In this document: piece by piece, positions 13,701 to 26,800 of the stretch
Position numbering within the stretch: the stretch's first letter is position 1
How the letters are laid out: the number at the start of each line of letters is the position of its first letter
NCBI RefSeq assembly: GCF_019925205.1
Contig: NC_083564.1
Location: 23,908,447-23,972,446, forward strand
DNA: 64,000 bases
Reading direction: 5' to 3'
Source: Metopolophium dirhodum
Taxonomy: Eukaryota; Arthropoda; Insecta; Hemiptera; Aphididae
Made by a program: the position numbers and the translations under genes
The notes under the pieces: generated by a model
What the model saw: only the letters and a program-made list of their open reading frames with translations
Database searches by the model: none
Told to the model about the DNA's origin: nothing

Positions 13701-16400
13701 GTGTAGTACAGATAGAACCGACTTTCGGAACAACTTTTGTTCCTATTGACCTCGCGCAACACATATTATACTATACGAACAATTATTTTTATTTTTACCA
13801 CTGGAAATAAACAATTTTAAATTTGATTTAAATTATTTTGGATATACTCAAAATGGCCAATTCTTGAATCTGACTATAAGAACAATCTTGATAGTAAAAA
13901 CATTTATCTAAGTCAAGTGGTTTATTTTTTAGATTTTTTTTAAATACCAATCAAGTCTTTTGGTTCGATGAATTTGGAACGCAATAACTTTTTTCAAAAT
14001 ATTTTTTTTGGGAATTTGCTGACAACATGAGCGTATTTCTCAAACTATTTACTAATCATATGATTTTAACAATTTTTGTCTCACGTTTAAGTAGCATCTT
14101 TTGGCATTTTTTTTTTGTCAAGTCTTTCTGTTACATCTTGCAGTATATTGGTATGTATAGGTATACCAAATCGGAATATCGTGTATGGCCGCGCAGGTAT
14201 ATCCGATCGTGCCGTTTCACCGTACGACCGTCCGACCACTGCGGTCCAAACCGCTGGTCCATGGGGCGAGACAATCATCGTTTCTACCAAAACACTCTAT
14301 ATGACGTATAGCGTGAAAAGAATTGACAACGGCCGCCGAACGATTTAATTAAATTACTATCATATTGTTGTGTGTGTATTTTACGACTGCCGCCGACAAC
14401 CTACTTCGTAACGATTCCAATTCACCGGGTAAAAACATTGTGTTTTCCATTCAACCTACTTAGTGCGTGATGTGCTGTGTATATTATGTATATACCTACA
14501 GCACGGGCTCGTCGCGTTTTCAGAAATTCAATGTCTGTGGCTTGTATTTAAAATACGCTAGTTTTCAAAACTAAAATCTGTATAATTTTCGTTCTTTTTA
14601 CGCGTGTGGACGACGAGCATAATAATTAGATTAGATTTTTTTTTTTTTTTGTATACATTTTCACGGTAATATGCTTTCGCTTTTCTGCCGTTTTACCGAT
14701 TTCCTGCAGCGCGTATACAGTTGTTGTATATTTGTACATTATATAGTATATACAATATACATACCTATATAATATTATTGTGTACAATGATATTGCAGTA
14801 AATTGTATACCTATTCATTACTTGGGTGTTTCAAATGTTTAAAATTCTAAACGGAAAAAAATATGCGCACTCAATTTGTACATAATATATATTATTAAAT
14901 AGGTACATATAATATATAGTAGTCGTACGAAGTATTTATAAATAGATTTTGTTATTTTTAACGGTATATTAAATTATACTTCTATACTTAATAATATTGT
15001 AAGCACTTATATAAAAGTATTGTTAACATTTGATTATTAGGAGGTACCTGTATTATGACAATCGTACATTGCAAATGTATATCGTAAGAAATCGTTAATG
15101 GGCTTAGAGGCAATTTTTACGAGCTATGCCTGACAGTAAAAACTAAATACGATTTACTCGCAGTTAAACACGATGCTCATTTGTATATTATAATGTAGTG
15201 CCCCTGAGGTAGTTAACCCAATATACTCGACCATAGCATTATATTATATTGTATAAATGTATAATTGAATTTCTAATTCGAAATGATACATTTGTTATAC
15301 AAAGATTGAAAACCGATTCTCTTAAGACCTATGCTCCAGATGGGAGAAAAATAATCAAGCACCTGCTTTCACGGATTTTATGTGCAATTTAACAACAGAA
15401 AGTTTTCGAGTAATATAATCATAAAAAAAAACGGCCTACTTGTAAATATATATTTACCTATGTCGTTAGCTAAGATGATCCTTGTTCAGTATAAGAAATT
15501 ATAGATAATATAGGTACCACCTGCACGTGGCACGCATTATTAATTGTTATTATTGTAAATTTACTAAAATACTTTTAATTATTATTTAGATACACCTAGT
15601 GATTCTAGTGGCTAAAAAAATATATATAATATATGCGTGGAGCCATTTAAAATAATATAGATAAGTACTAAAGCTATTCGAACTATAAAAAAAAAGTGTA
15701 CTCTGGTATATTATTTTAAACCAATTAGGTGTATATGAGTCTTTTAACATTGTTAATGAAACGAACTGAATTCGTGAGAAGAAGTTTCTCTAACAATGTA
15801 TGCATGTGTACAGTGATGCTCATCGTGTATGAGATAAATTCAAAATTAAAATGTACATTAAAGTATTAATTTTTTATTGCACTAAGTTGTATTATTGTTT
15901 TTAATATCCAGACTTTTTATTTATCACGTATCCAAAACGTTAAAATGTTAAAAAAAAAGTATTGTATTTTGCTACGCAAATGATATTATTTTCTTCTGGT
16001 TAGTATTGGAGATAATTTTAAAAGTAAACATTGTCGAAATCGCTTTTTTAACAAAAAGTATGTAACAATAACGACGGATAATACTAAATAAGATGATGTA
16101 TAGGCGATGTTAGAATACAATTAATATTTATTGAATACGGAAACCAATAATTGAGTCATAGGAAAAAAAACATTATTTAAGTTTCCGAATTATTAAATTT
16201 ATGCAATATCACATTTATCAACAGCAGTACTATTTATTTTCGTTTTCGCGTAGGTACCTCAAATCACATATATCGTACGAAGAAAAATTATTTATGTACT
16301 TTTATGTTATTATAGTGTGTTATTTATTTATTCATTCTGAATAATATTATTACGGTGTAGTGTGTATAAATAGAGGAATAATTCCGGCACGACCTATAAT
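13700..16400. other. AT-rich stretch with a possible degenerate element end
   Basis: No gene is supported. The sequence TACAGGGTGGTGTAG near 13692 resembles the CAGGGTG-type terminus seen in the MITE at 44041, but no matching inverted end was found nearby. Confidence 0.3.
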
Positions 16401-17530
16401 AACAATAATAATAATTGTACGATGTACGGGTTGCACACGGACGTGGACGCGAATTATTAGAGACTTGAACGGTGGGCGATGAAGTTAAGCATCTCATAAT
16501 GATACACCCGTCGTAATGATATCAATAATTATTCTTATACTATGTACTTACCGCTCGTGCGCGCGTTGTGTAAGTCGGAGCGATCCAAGTGCCCGATGCA
16601 GTCGGTATATCGTATTGTATATCGATCTGGTTGTAAGATCGAATCAAAAAAAACGATCCGATCGAGGGCTGCTACTGTTGCGCGCGTGTGTGTATTACGT
16701 ATATCGCGTCGCGGAAAAGATTTGAAAAGACAAAATTTAATATTATTATATTATTTTATACGATGTGTGTGTGTGTGTGTTTATGCCGACGCAGAGCAAA
16801 AGACGAAACCGCGTGTGCACTACTACAGAGACGACGGAAGACTACAATATAAATAGGTATAATGTACTTTATTATAGTGTAATACAATAACGACCAAGTG
16901 TCGGAACTCCCGCGCAATTGTTCCACGTGATATCGTTACCGGACGACTGTGCCGACGTTCGGTCGTCCGGGCGAGCACTACAACTACGCCGTCGCCCGGA
17001 CCCTCCCCACCCGCGCGATTCGCCGACGCGCCGCGGTTTTCCGAGTGTGTATTATAGGTAATGCATAATGTCGGCACGGAGCGCCGCAAACATTTTTCAT
17101 TTTTCATTTTTTTTTTCTTCCTTTCCACAATACTTTTTATAAATATTAATTTAACGACGGCGGCCGCGGACGGATTTGGTTTTTTTTTTCCTTCACGTCT
17201 CTCCCGCGCCGCCGACGACGACAATATAGAACGCATATACGCCTAATATCATTACTGTGTCCGCAGTGCATATATAATATAATGTATACCTTCGATATAA
17301 TTATAATAATAAGTTATTATTTGGGTCGAGCGATATAATTTTTACGTGTGCGCGCGTATATCATTATTGGGTATTATAGTATGAATATTTCCAATATACT
17401 ATTATAATATAATATTGGGGGAATTAATCGAACCGAATACGAGTGTGATGCGGTAAAAATTCGTGTCACACGATTTAAAATCGGTGCGGCCGGCGTGGTT
17501 ATTGGAAATCGGAATTCTTTACACCATCGT
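16400..17530. other. CpG-dense block, no supported gene
   Basis: High CpG content with overlapping open frames on both strands (for example 16823-17236 minus, 16542-16856 plus). Their translations are low-complexity Arg/Lys/Ala-rich and mutually overlapping, which argues against coding. TATAAATAG near 16366 is TATA-box-like. Possibly a promoter region. Confidence 0.35.
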
Positions 17531-19900
17531 AGTCGTCGCTTTTTGTATAATATATCATTATAATATAATATTCAACGTGGTAAAGTCATATACATTACAG
17601 TGATGCAGTGCAGGTGACAAAATCTTACTTTGTTTTTTTTTTCAAAGTCCCCACTACGTTTTTGGACGACGAAGGATTTTCTTTACGAATTTCATAAACA
17701 AATCATTTTTTGTTAAAATAGAATATTATTCTAAATGATCATAATAAATTCTGAAATATTGTCACAAAAATGCGTAATTTTTAACAAATCAATTCTTCCG
17801 ACACAGAATCGACGAATGTACCCATAACCTATATACAGTTTAGGGATACTCTTCTGTTTCGCAAAGCGTAAGTGTATTTTGCAATGTATTATTTATTTTA
17901 TCTTTGTCGTTTTCAAAATATTCGTCTCTATTGGTATTAATTTTGTCACATTTTAATGGACTACAAAATCCAACTTAACGAATCAGTTCACAAGTTATAT
18001 TTTCACGAATACATAATGCTAAACCACATGACTATGTCTTCACTCAATTTTTGTTTGATATAAGTACTTAATAAAAACTAAAAAGAGTAGGTATGATATA
18101 TTTTTATGTCAATAATTTACAAACTGAGTAAAAATCTCTATAAAATATTTTAGAGTAATTTATGAATTTAATATTTTTATGTCGTTATACAATATATTCG
18201 TTTAATATTATAATAATATAATAGAAATTAAGAGGTTTACTTGCAGATGAATTATATTGTTACTAAATACATTTAAAATTTTAAACATTTGTGAATGGGT
18301 TTTTAAGTAATGGGTACCTATAGTTCAAATAATTATTGTTAGGTTGTACAGTTTTTTATAGTTTAAAAACTTGGCGATTTAATGATGATAAAATTGAATT
18401 GTAAAGATTCTAAATAACGCAAACGACCACCCTTGGTGTAATGTTTTACAATTAAAGTTATCAGACATTTCTTTTTCGAGCAGTCTATTAGTATACTTGG
18501 AATAAAATAACGAAATATATTATAAGTATTAGATATTAAAATTATATATGTATTCAGTTTTATAAATTTGCTATGTTGTGCGTGGGTTCGAGAGAGAAAA
18601 CAAATAGTGCGCTGACATATCCTCCAAACACATTGACGGTCATACCATGTTATAACAGTCATGTTTTTAAGTCATAGAATACCTACCATGAATGCCATAG
18701 CATTTGCCAATTTAAAGTGGCGGTAAATTGACTGATTTTGTTGTAATGCTATATAACAGTCATGACCATAAACTTGTTAAGTAAACAATTATGAATTAAA
18801 AAAAAAGGTTTCTTAATTACTAGTATAGAATAGGTAATTATAGTATATTAGTATTTAATAAATATTAATGTATAAATGCTTGGAAATATTTAATACACTA
18901 AATAAATAATAAATTTCAAGTACAGTGGTGAGTGGTAGCTGGGGATACGTACTATTTTATCAAATATCCTAAAACTAATAAATACACAAAATTATTAAAT
19001 TTTGCTTTAAAATTCTATACACAATTTAGTATACCTATACAATATTAGGTGTAATATATTAGGTATAAATTCATCCAGCGTTTTTTTTTTTTTTTTGAAG
19101 CATGGGTATTTCAACAAGGGAATCATGTGTTAAAAAATTTTGGCGGAAACCATTATTTTGGAAGTTATGTCCTTTCGAAGTTTGCGATTTTACGTAAACA
19201 AGCATACGCACAACACTGCAGTACTTCAATTTTAAAAATGTAATGATAATCAATAATTATAATATATCATATTTAACCAGTCCTGTTTTATATCTTGTAT
19301 AATATTGTGTATTTTACACCATTTGTAAGCGTAGTAAGCGTGATAAACACAGCCTGTTTTGAAATTAACGCCCTCATAATTTATGCCATTTGTGGACTAA
19401 CTGAAAACAAGGGTATCAGCGCGCCCAGTTTTTTCCATTGTAAGCATGGCCCCCACAAGGGTGGAACTGTCGGACCTGGAGTACAGGGGCCCGTTGAAAT
19501 GTATTTGTAATTTTTTTAAATTTTGATAGGAATATTTATTTTATAGTTATTTTGTTATTTTAAGCTGTGGCTTAACCATATTTATCCTCCCCCCCCCTAG
19601 AATTCGTGTATGAGACACCCGCACATCGTTTTTAACGGGTTATTATTTTTTGGAAGTTTTATATAGGACCCGCAAAAAATGTTGCACGAAGGCCCAAAAT
19701 TTGACGTTGGTGGGGGGGGGGGGGGGCGTGCTTGTCGGCATAATATACACTCCGCAGTAGGTGCCTAAACCTGTGCTCGTTATCGATGTCGTTGTACTAT
19801 ATATTACAGTCCACAGACGATGAATTATTTTCGGCCATTCGTCTTTAGGTATGCCGCGCACAAAAATATATATTACGCGCTCTATTGTAATATATATACG
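17530..19900. other. AT-rich stretch with GC-run repeat remnant near its right end
   Basis: No gene seen. The segment at about 19400-19740 has GGGCCCG and AGGCCCAAAAT motifs, a 9-base C run and a 15-base G run (19712-19726). It looks like a degraded DNA-transposon remnant, but no clean inverted ends or target duplication could be found. Confidence 0.3.
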
Positions 19901-21600
19901 CCGCACTATAACATGCAGGGTTTTCGCATTTCAATATCTCGAGAATGATGTATATTTGGGAGTAAAACGTGCGAACTCGAGTTGCGAGAGTCCATTATCA
20001 CTGCGATGTGTGCGCGTGCCACTTGTCATCTGGCCTATAACCAAAGCGAGCAGCTCTGATTGATACTCATCGACCGTCATCGATCTTGCTGCAGCTATCT
20101 GGTCGCAATTATATTTCGTTCTCGGGCATATTTTCATTCTGCTGTGTGTCACCACCACCACTCACCGCCACACTCGAAACCGTAAACCGACGGCGCGAGT
20201 TTAACGAACTTACTTATAGTTTTTATTATAATTAGCTCCGTTGATTTCGCCAATGACGTGTGCGCCGATGTCGACTGATCATCTGGCCGCGACGCTGCAG
20301 TGGCGCTCCACTAGATTCCCGCGCGGATGAGTCCATTCCAGTTCTGCGTAGTATATTATGCATTAATTGTCTTTATTCTATTTTAACGGTTTGCATTCGA
20401 TTTAACGGAATACGCGCGTAAAATGTAAAATAATATCTGTTTTCATCACTGGCGACGGGGGCAAAAAAAAATTGGATAAAATACGCAACTTTATACTATA
20501 CCTATAGCGTTTATCATAGGTATATATTATACGCATGTAGATATTATGATATTCGTAACGCCGCTTTTGTATCGACACGTACACACATTATGCCGCCTAC
20601 GCTCTACGCGTTCGTCGTAAAAAAGTCTAGACCGAGATGATACGTTTTTTTTTTTTTATTATTTGTTGCAAATCATGGACCATATTCAGAAATATCATAT
20701 CATTTCATATTTAAAAAATGATATCATATACATCGGATTTGAGTAAAAAAATTGATAAAAAACAAAAAAATACCTAAAATTACTGAGGCGTTAAGTGTAA
20801 CGTGTCCATAAAAATAATAACAACTTCATATTTAGCGAGTAAAAAAAGGACAATAATTTTTATTACCGTTGTGAATGGACGCATAGTCGTGGTGTAATTG
20901 CAAAACTAGGACGACGTTTGTTTCAGAGGACCATGTTCGATTGTTCCTGCACACAATATAATTAAAAATCGTCTTCTTTAGACGAGAAAAAAAAAAAAGA
21001 AAAAAAAAGTACATGATAATAAAATAACGAAAAAATTGACACAGTGACGATGAACAGAGTTGACCAACGTTTCCATAACACACAACCACTAAATACTTGA
21101 CTCAATGACGTCATCACTCATCTGCCAAACGAAAGTCAAGTGTATAAACTATAGACAAAAATACAGTTTTGTTCGATTGGAAGACTCTTGTCGTGTAGTA
21201 CTACACTCGTGGAACTCTGAAAATATTTTAATTTGTTTCATTCAATATTCTCATATGATTTTAGTTTGTTTCCAATCATTCATGTGATGTAATTTTAATG
21301 ACTTAACTCGTACAATAGGAATACGTGCCTGGATAGCTTATGTCCTTGTTCTGTAATTCAAAAATAAATATTATGTACTATTTAATGCCAAGTATAAATA
21401 CATTCGATATTCTAACTAATAATAAGCAAAACGAATATTATCCTTTTGGAAAATTTAAATGTCTTGTAGAATTAGAATATATTGTAAAGAGAACATTATT
21501 ATAGCGCCTATAACTGCATTGACGTATTGTATAAAATCATCAAATAATATAGCCATATAAGTGTATGATAGATTTTTATGCATCCGTATATTATTATATC
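19900..21600. other. Mixed stretch: small CpG-rich patch, then AT-rich DNA
   Basis: The interval 19940-20420 is moderately CpG-rich; the remainder is AT-rich. Open frames on both strands (for example 19931-20161 minus) overlap and carry no recognisable motif. No gene is supported. Confidence 0.35.
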
Positions 21601-21602
21601 AC

Positions 21603-21619
21603 TAATTAAGATATATTTT
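21603..21619. repeat. Left target-site duplication of the SINE
   Basis: TAATTAAGATATATTTT, identical to 21903-21919. Its 3' bases merge with the T run that represents the SINE A-tail. Confidence 0.85.
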
Positions 21620-21902
21620 TTTTTTATTTGGGTTAAGGCTTCGACTACTCAGGTCATTAGCCAGTGGTACTGTAGGGGGGGGGGGGTGTACTGTAGATTT
21701 GTTTACTCGTGATTTAATTTGGCAGAATTTTTAATTTGGGCACCCGTAGGTATCTGCCATGCCCGGGTGGGGGATGGCGGCACTTGTTCTCCGGACACCG
21801 TGACTTACACGGAGAAAAATGCCGCCCGGTGGTCGAGGATCGAACTCGGACCGGCTGTGCCGAATCCGTCGCGTTAGACCACTCGGCCACCTCGTCCCCC
21901 CT
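21620..21902 (-). mobile_element. tRNA-derived SINE, complete, with 17-bp target-site duplication
   Basis: On the minus strand the element starts with a tRNA-like head. It has an A box (TGGCCGAGTGG, plus-strand 21879-21889) and a B box (GAGTTCGATCC, 21837-21847), the internal RNA polymerase III promoter. A tRNA-unrelated body and an A-rich tail follow (a T run on the plus strand near 21616-21626). Both sides are bordered by TAATTAAGATATATTTT (21603-21619 and 21903-21919), a perfect 17-bp duplication expected from LINE-assisted insertion. The TGGCCGAGTGG A box resembles Ser/Leu-type tRNAs. A 12-base G run (plus strand) lies in the body. The element has no coding capacity. Confidence 0.85.
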
Positions 21903-21919
21903 TAATTAAGATATATTTT
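21903..21919. repeat. Right target-site duplication of the SINE
   Basis: TAATTAAGATATATTTT, identical to 21603-21619, immediately next to the tRNA-like head of the SINE. Confidence 0.85.
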
Positions 21920-22768
21920 GTACCAAATCGTATTAATTATAATATATTATATACAATTTCGTAGGAAATGATACACGTCAAATACCTATGGTCAATTCAA
22001 TATTTTATTTTAATTGTTGACAAATAAGAGAGGCAATTTTTTTTCGTTGGGTAATTTTGTTAGAAACTCGGCTTTATATTTTCGCGATATTTTGTACCAC
22101 TAAGATTGTTATTGAGTGTTGATTTTAAATATTACGCTCAGTTACATTTGATTTGGTTTTTTTTTTCTTTTAAACTAAGAAGATAATCATTTTATGCATT
22201 TATCAAATTTTAAACTGTTTACACCTACATTTTTTATTAACATTAAAGTGTTTTAAATCAGGCGTTATGTCAATTTTTCTTAATAGGGTTGCAAATACTT
22301 AAAGTCGGCGAATTGTTCCCCTAATATTATAGGCCATAAAAAATATTGTATTTTTGTTTACGTTCGTGTTTTGTCTTAACACATTCTTATTAATTTGAAT
22401 ACCCGTATTAGGTACGACTATTAAAATCAGATATTCAGATCACTCGATTTAAATGGACATTATTAAAGTATACATATTTTATATAAATACAATGCCTCGT
22501 CGTTTATATTAATATGTTAGAGATCACACATGCAGGAAAAAAATTACTGAAGCAGAACAAATCCGGAGAAAGAATAATCCACAATATTTTTGTATGCACC
22601 GCGAGATGTATTTACAATTTCATTTCGCCGTTCGAATCGCATATTTATTCATTATGCACGATAAAAACAGAAAAGTGGGCGATAATCGCTTTTTATATGC
22701 GTTTGGCTTTCAAGTAGGTATGGTAAGTATGTTTATAACAATATATAGGTTTACGTATAGTATAATAT
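21920..22768. other. AT-rich non-coding stretch
   Basis: Nothing recognisable. The small open frame at 22514-22717 lacks any motif. Confidence 0.4.
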
Positions 22769-22769
22769 A

Positions 22770-23090
22770 ATATATTTTTTATGATAAATTTTTCGTACGG
22801 ATTTCTGATATGTATATAAATCGGCACTTTCTCGAATTTAAAATTTAGTGCACAAATTGTGTTCCCCCGTCGACATGCACCGCGTGTATAATATACGTCA
22901 TAATCGCACATCTCGGCCCCGTCAATCACGACACTTCAACCTGCAAATAACGACTTTGTTATATTTATTGGCCGTCGACACGACGAAATTCGCGTCGAAA
23001 ATCGCCAAGGGGCGTGCGGGTACAACGTGCTCGTGTATTGGTATATATATTATATTATTATAGTCGTCCCGATAGTGTTGTCTCGGCTCA
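22770..23090. repeat. Tandem duplication, copy 1
   Basis: This segment is repeated immediately downstream in the same orientation. Shared landmarks include ATATTTTTTATGATAAATTT at the start, CGGCACTTTCTCGAATTTAA, GACATGCACCGC, and an identical stretch beginning GGCCGTCGACACGACG. Both copies end with a CGTCCCGATAG...GGCTC sequence. Copy 1 lacks small insertions found in copy 2. It is CpG-rich with no shared long open frame, so its function is unknown. Confidence 0.85.
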
Positions 23091-23451
23091 ATATATTTTT
23101 TATGATAAATTTTTTCGTACGGATTTATGATAATATATATATATATAAATCGGCACTTTCTCGAATTTAAAATTTAGTGCAAAAATTGGGTTCCCCCGCC
23201 GACATGCACCGCACACCTATATAATATATATTATAATACACGCGTCATAATCGCACGTCTCGCGGCCCCGTAAATCACGACACTCCAAGCCGCAAATATC
23301 ACGCGTACATTTAACGACTTTGTTATTTTTATTGGCCGTCGACACGACGAAATTCGCGTCGAAAATCGCCAAGGGGCGTGCGGGTACAATACGTGCTCGT
23401 GTGGGTCACAATAATATCGTAGCCGTCCCGATAGAGTTGTCCCGGGCTCGG
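23091..23451. repeat. Tandem duplication, copy 2
   Basis: Second copy of the 22770-23090 unit in direct orientation. It is longer through insertions of TA-rich sequence and an ATCACGCGTACATTT segment. The block around GTCGACACGACGAAATTCGC is unchanged between copies, whereas the TA-rich spacers differ. Confidence 0.85.
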
Positions 23452-24222
23452 TAATAATTGGAAACGACCCACCGGCCGACGTATCGCACCACTCGATCTA
23501 TATATTATAATAATAGTCTCGCGGGCAGCAGTTTACCGTACAGACTATAATATATAGGTACGTATTAGGTGTGCGTATTGATGACATGCGCACAATATTA
23601 TAACTCGTGTATAAATGGCAACTTGGGACGAGACGATAAACGCCGAACACCTATGATCAAACACCGCGTGTTCATGATATTATATTTTACGTTGAATTCC
23701 TCGATGAAATTGTTTGTCTATAGACATCGGATCATATCATTTGTACGAGCGCGACGTGTTATTGTAGTCCCTAGTTTTGAATGGTTCACTTTGAAAGATT
23801 TGAAATGTTGCAATGTTGTGATAAAAAAATTACTATAAACTTGTTCTGCCTTACCCACACACCATTAGGTATCTGGTGTACAGTCCCTAAAATTAGACGG
23901 ACAGATTTCTAATCGTTGTTATATAACATAAGTATAATATAATATGTAGGTATTAATGTATTATATATAATATTATTTACTTACTATCATACTTATTGTT
24001 GTATTGTCGCTTTAATGCGAAACCCGTTTATTTGTATGAAATAAAATAACATATAATATGTACAACTTTGGTTTTTGCAAAAGGTTATTTTTATGACTGC
24101 AGGTGTTAAAAACATTGGGGGTACATTATGTTTAACAGTTAGGGAATTTTGTGAAGTATATTTATTTTTTTTACAGAAATTATGCTAAGCCTATTATTAA
24201 GAAAAAATTGTGTATCTTTATA
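23452..24222. other. Non-coding stretch
   Basis: CpG-rich for the first 300 bases, then AT-rich. The open frame at 23569-23838 has no recognised motif. No gene is supported. Confidence 0.35.
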
Positions 24223-24224
24223 GA

Positions 24225-24462
24225 GTATTTCTCGCCAAGTGCTTGTTGCATCGTTGATGGGTTTCCGAGAATTTGACTAAAGCTGTTGAACTTGGGCCAT
24301 TCTAGTGTGATATGCTCGACGCTGGCTGTTCTTTGTCACAGATTTCGCAGATCGGGCAGTCTTCTTTTGTTGTGAGGTGCATGTCGTGTATTAAACGGGA
24401 ATGTCCAATCCGAGTCCTTGTGATAACTACTCCTCCGTGCTTGGATAAGGATGTGTGGGATT
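24225..24462 (-). pseudogene. LINE (non-LTR retrotransposon) RNase H C-terminal remnant
   Basis: On the minus strand the translation contains RTRIGHSRLIHDMHL followed by a CPICEICDKEQPA zinc-knuckle-like stretch. After a frameshift it continues with SVEHITLEWPKF. This matches the well-known C-terminal region of LINE polyproteins after the RNase H domain, of the general form RTRIGHxxLTH...CxxC...xEHIxxxCPxF. The expected Cys before PKF is Trp here, and the frameshift plus lack of upstream reverse transcriptase show a dead, 5'-truncated copy. Clade is not assigned. Confidence 0.7.
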
Positions 24463-24639
24463 CATTATTATTATTATAATACATTTTTATATGGCCAAAC
24501 ATATACCTTTTTCTAATCTACAAATCATACTACACGTATTTTTTAAACTCAAAATTAATGTAATTACAATTTCTTAAATAATGTGCTATTACGAACTAGA
24601 TTTTGTTGAACCATATGGCATCAGATACATCAGTGCATA

Positions 24640-26800
24640 TCATAGCCGTATAGGTATACCACACGATACCGCGGACTGTCAGAGTTAATACTTAGTACAC
24701 CACACGTGTTACACTGAAGAAGATACCGCGGTCTTGTTACGAGCTCGCGGTCTAGGTCACGCGGATCAAAAGACTTTTCATCCGTCGTCTAGGTACACAC
24801 AAATCAGGACTCAATAATAACGCGTTATTATATAATGATTCGCTAAACCTAATGAACGCCGTTTAGTAATAAATAATAATAGTATATTAGTATATAATGT
24901 TATTGTATATAGGTACCATCTCATGCGCAGTCGAGACGCCCGAGACCGATAAATACACAACCGTCGTCGTCGTCAACGTCGATCGAAAGAAGACCCGCGG
25001 GTGTCGATGGGGGAAAAAAAACGAAAATAATAATTACGCAAAAGAATCCCGGCCCGGTCAGTCCGATCGGAGGAAGTAAAAAAATTTAAATAAAAATAAA
25101 AAACGCACCAGAGGACCGCATCAGCACGTTCTTCGCGACCTCGCCGCCCACGTCCGCCCACTATAATATTATATACATTATAATATTATTATTATGTGTG
25201 TGTGTGTGTGTGTGTGTGGCAAACAATACAGTATGGCCGCGGTCTACATTGATTTTACCCGAGCGTTATACTTTCTCCGCATTTTTATACGCGTTTTATA
25301 CATACATCGTAGTGGTACGCATAATAACATAACATAATTTCGCATATATGTACAAAACACACGCGAAAACTGCAGAAATCGATCAAATTTCGTTGCCTCT
25401 CAGGTTTTTTTTTTTTTATTTTCTCACTGTCGGCTCGCAATTATTTCTCGTCGATCCCCAGCCTCCGACCGACGTTTCCGCACAGCGTTCCTCCGCAGTG
25501 TGTGCGTGTGTGTGAATTCTTCAGAAATGATGACGCGTATCCGTTCCGGCTGTTGATGATAACATTATTTTTCGGTGGCGGCAGCGGTCACCGCCGCTCG
25601 CGATTAATTGGATTATAGGACGCGCGGCGTGTGTATAATATAGGCACTATAGGTTTATAACTATATATCATGTCTATATAAATATACATAAATGTATCGA
25701 AGAGTCGATGGGATTTCGCAATTATCTTATCGCACATGCGTTATTTTGTTGGTATATATACCGCAACCGCGGTGACCGGCGTTGCAGGTGGCTGGAGGTG
25801 CATGTAGACTATGGGAAGATCGGGCGAAACTCTCGATCCTCGCGAAATGCCGCGGCCACAACTATTATTGTTTCCCGTCTGCATCGCCATAATTTATCGT
25901 ATTGTATTATATTATTATGATATATCCTCTGGTTCGCGAAAACGCGACCGCTCGGTATACCATTTGGGTATACCTCCGGCACTACGCGGTTTTCTCGCTC
26001 GTCAAGAGTATACATTGCGTGGATAGGTGCATACCAAACCGCCATAAGTGAAAATCGAATAATTATTAATGCCCGCACTTGCGCAGCGAACGCGGAAAAG
26101 TATGCATAGGTATACAATATATAGGTATAACATATTACGGATTCGTCGCGGCGATCAACAAGTATCTGGCCTAATCAGCTGCTGTCACCCATCACGCGAT
26201 AGCAGGCGTATTGGCTTATAAAACATAAACCGACCGATCTTTTTTACGTGCGGTCCGAAGATATTCCATATTATATTATATTATATGATACGACAATGTT
26301 TGTTTTGTGTTTGGATTTTATTTTTCTACCCAACAACACACCCGTTTAAATCGCCTAACCAAATGGTCTACCAACGACTATACACTGTGCTCTCGTTTCT
26401 TGCAGGCATCCACCTATATATATATATATATATGATAATCATGTCCACGCACTGCCGCCCGCATCTGATCCCGCACGCCATTATTTGCAAGTCGAGCGGG
26501 ACCCATGTAAGGATATCGACGGCGGCTGCACGCTGTTCGTACGCGTGTAACCATCGATAACCATCGATATACTTTACGATATTTTATGTGGGAAACCTGC
26601 AGGACCGGAGGTAGATGACCCATAGAGACAATGCACATTAGAATCCATTCGGACTACATTTGGCTATTAGGCCGTTGATTATTATTATTACGAACACAAT
26701 TATAAGGCGATCTCCCCGATCGGTCCGCGGCGATCAGCGCGCAAAATTTGAGTTGATATAATATAGGTGAACGCACGATACCCTGTATGCGTTGGACAAT
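24640..26800. other. CpG-dense blocks with (TG)n, no supported gene
   Basis: Two CpG-rich blocks (about 24650-25620 and 25700-26570) are separated by AT-rich sequence, with a (TG)n tract at about 25194-25218. Open frames on both strands overlap and lack motifs. They resemble promoter or untranslated-exon regions, but no exon can be proven. Confidence 0.35.

Noticed and set aside
16823..17236. 137-codon minus-strand open frame
   Set aside because: Low-complexity Lys/Arg/Ala composition from a CpG-rich block, overlapping open frames on the other strand, no family motif and no splice context.
21829..21897. Functional tRNA gene on the minus strand
   Set aside because: A and B boxes are present, but the sequence is the head of a SINE with tail and target duplication and does not fold into a standard cloverleaf with a proper acceptor stem.
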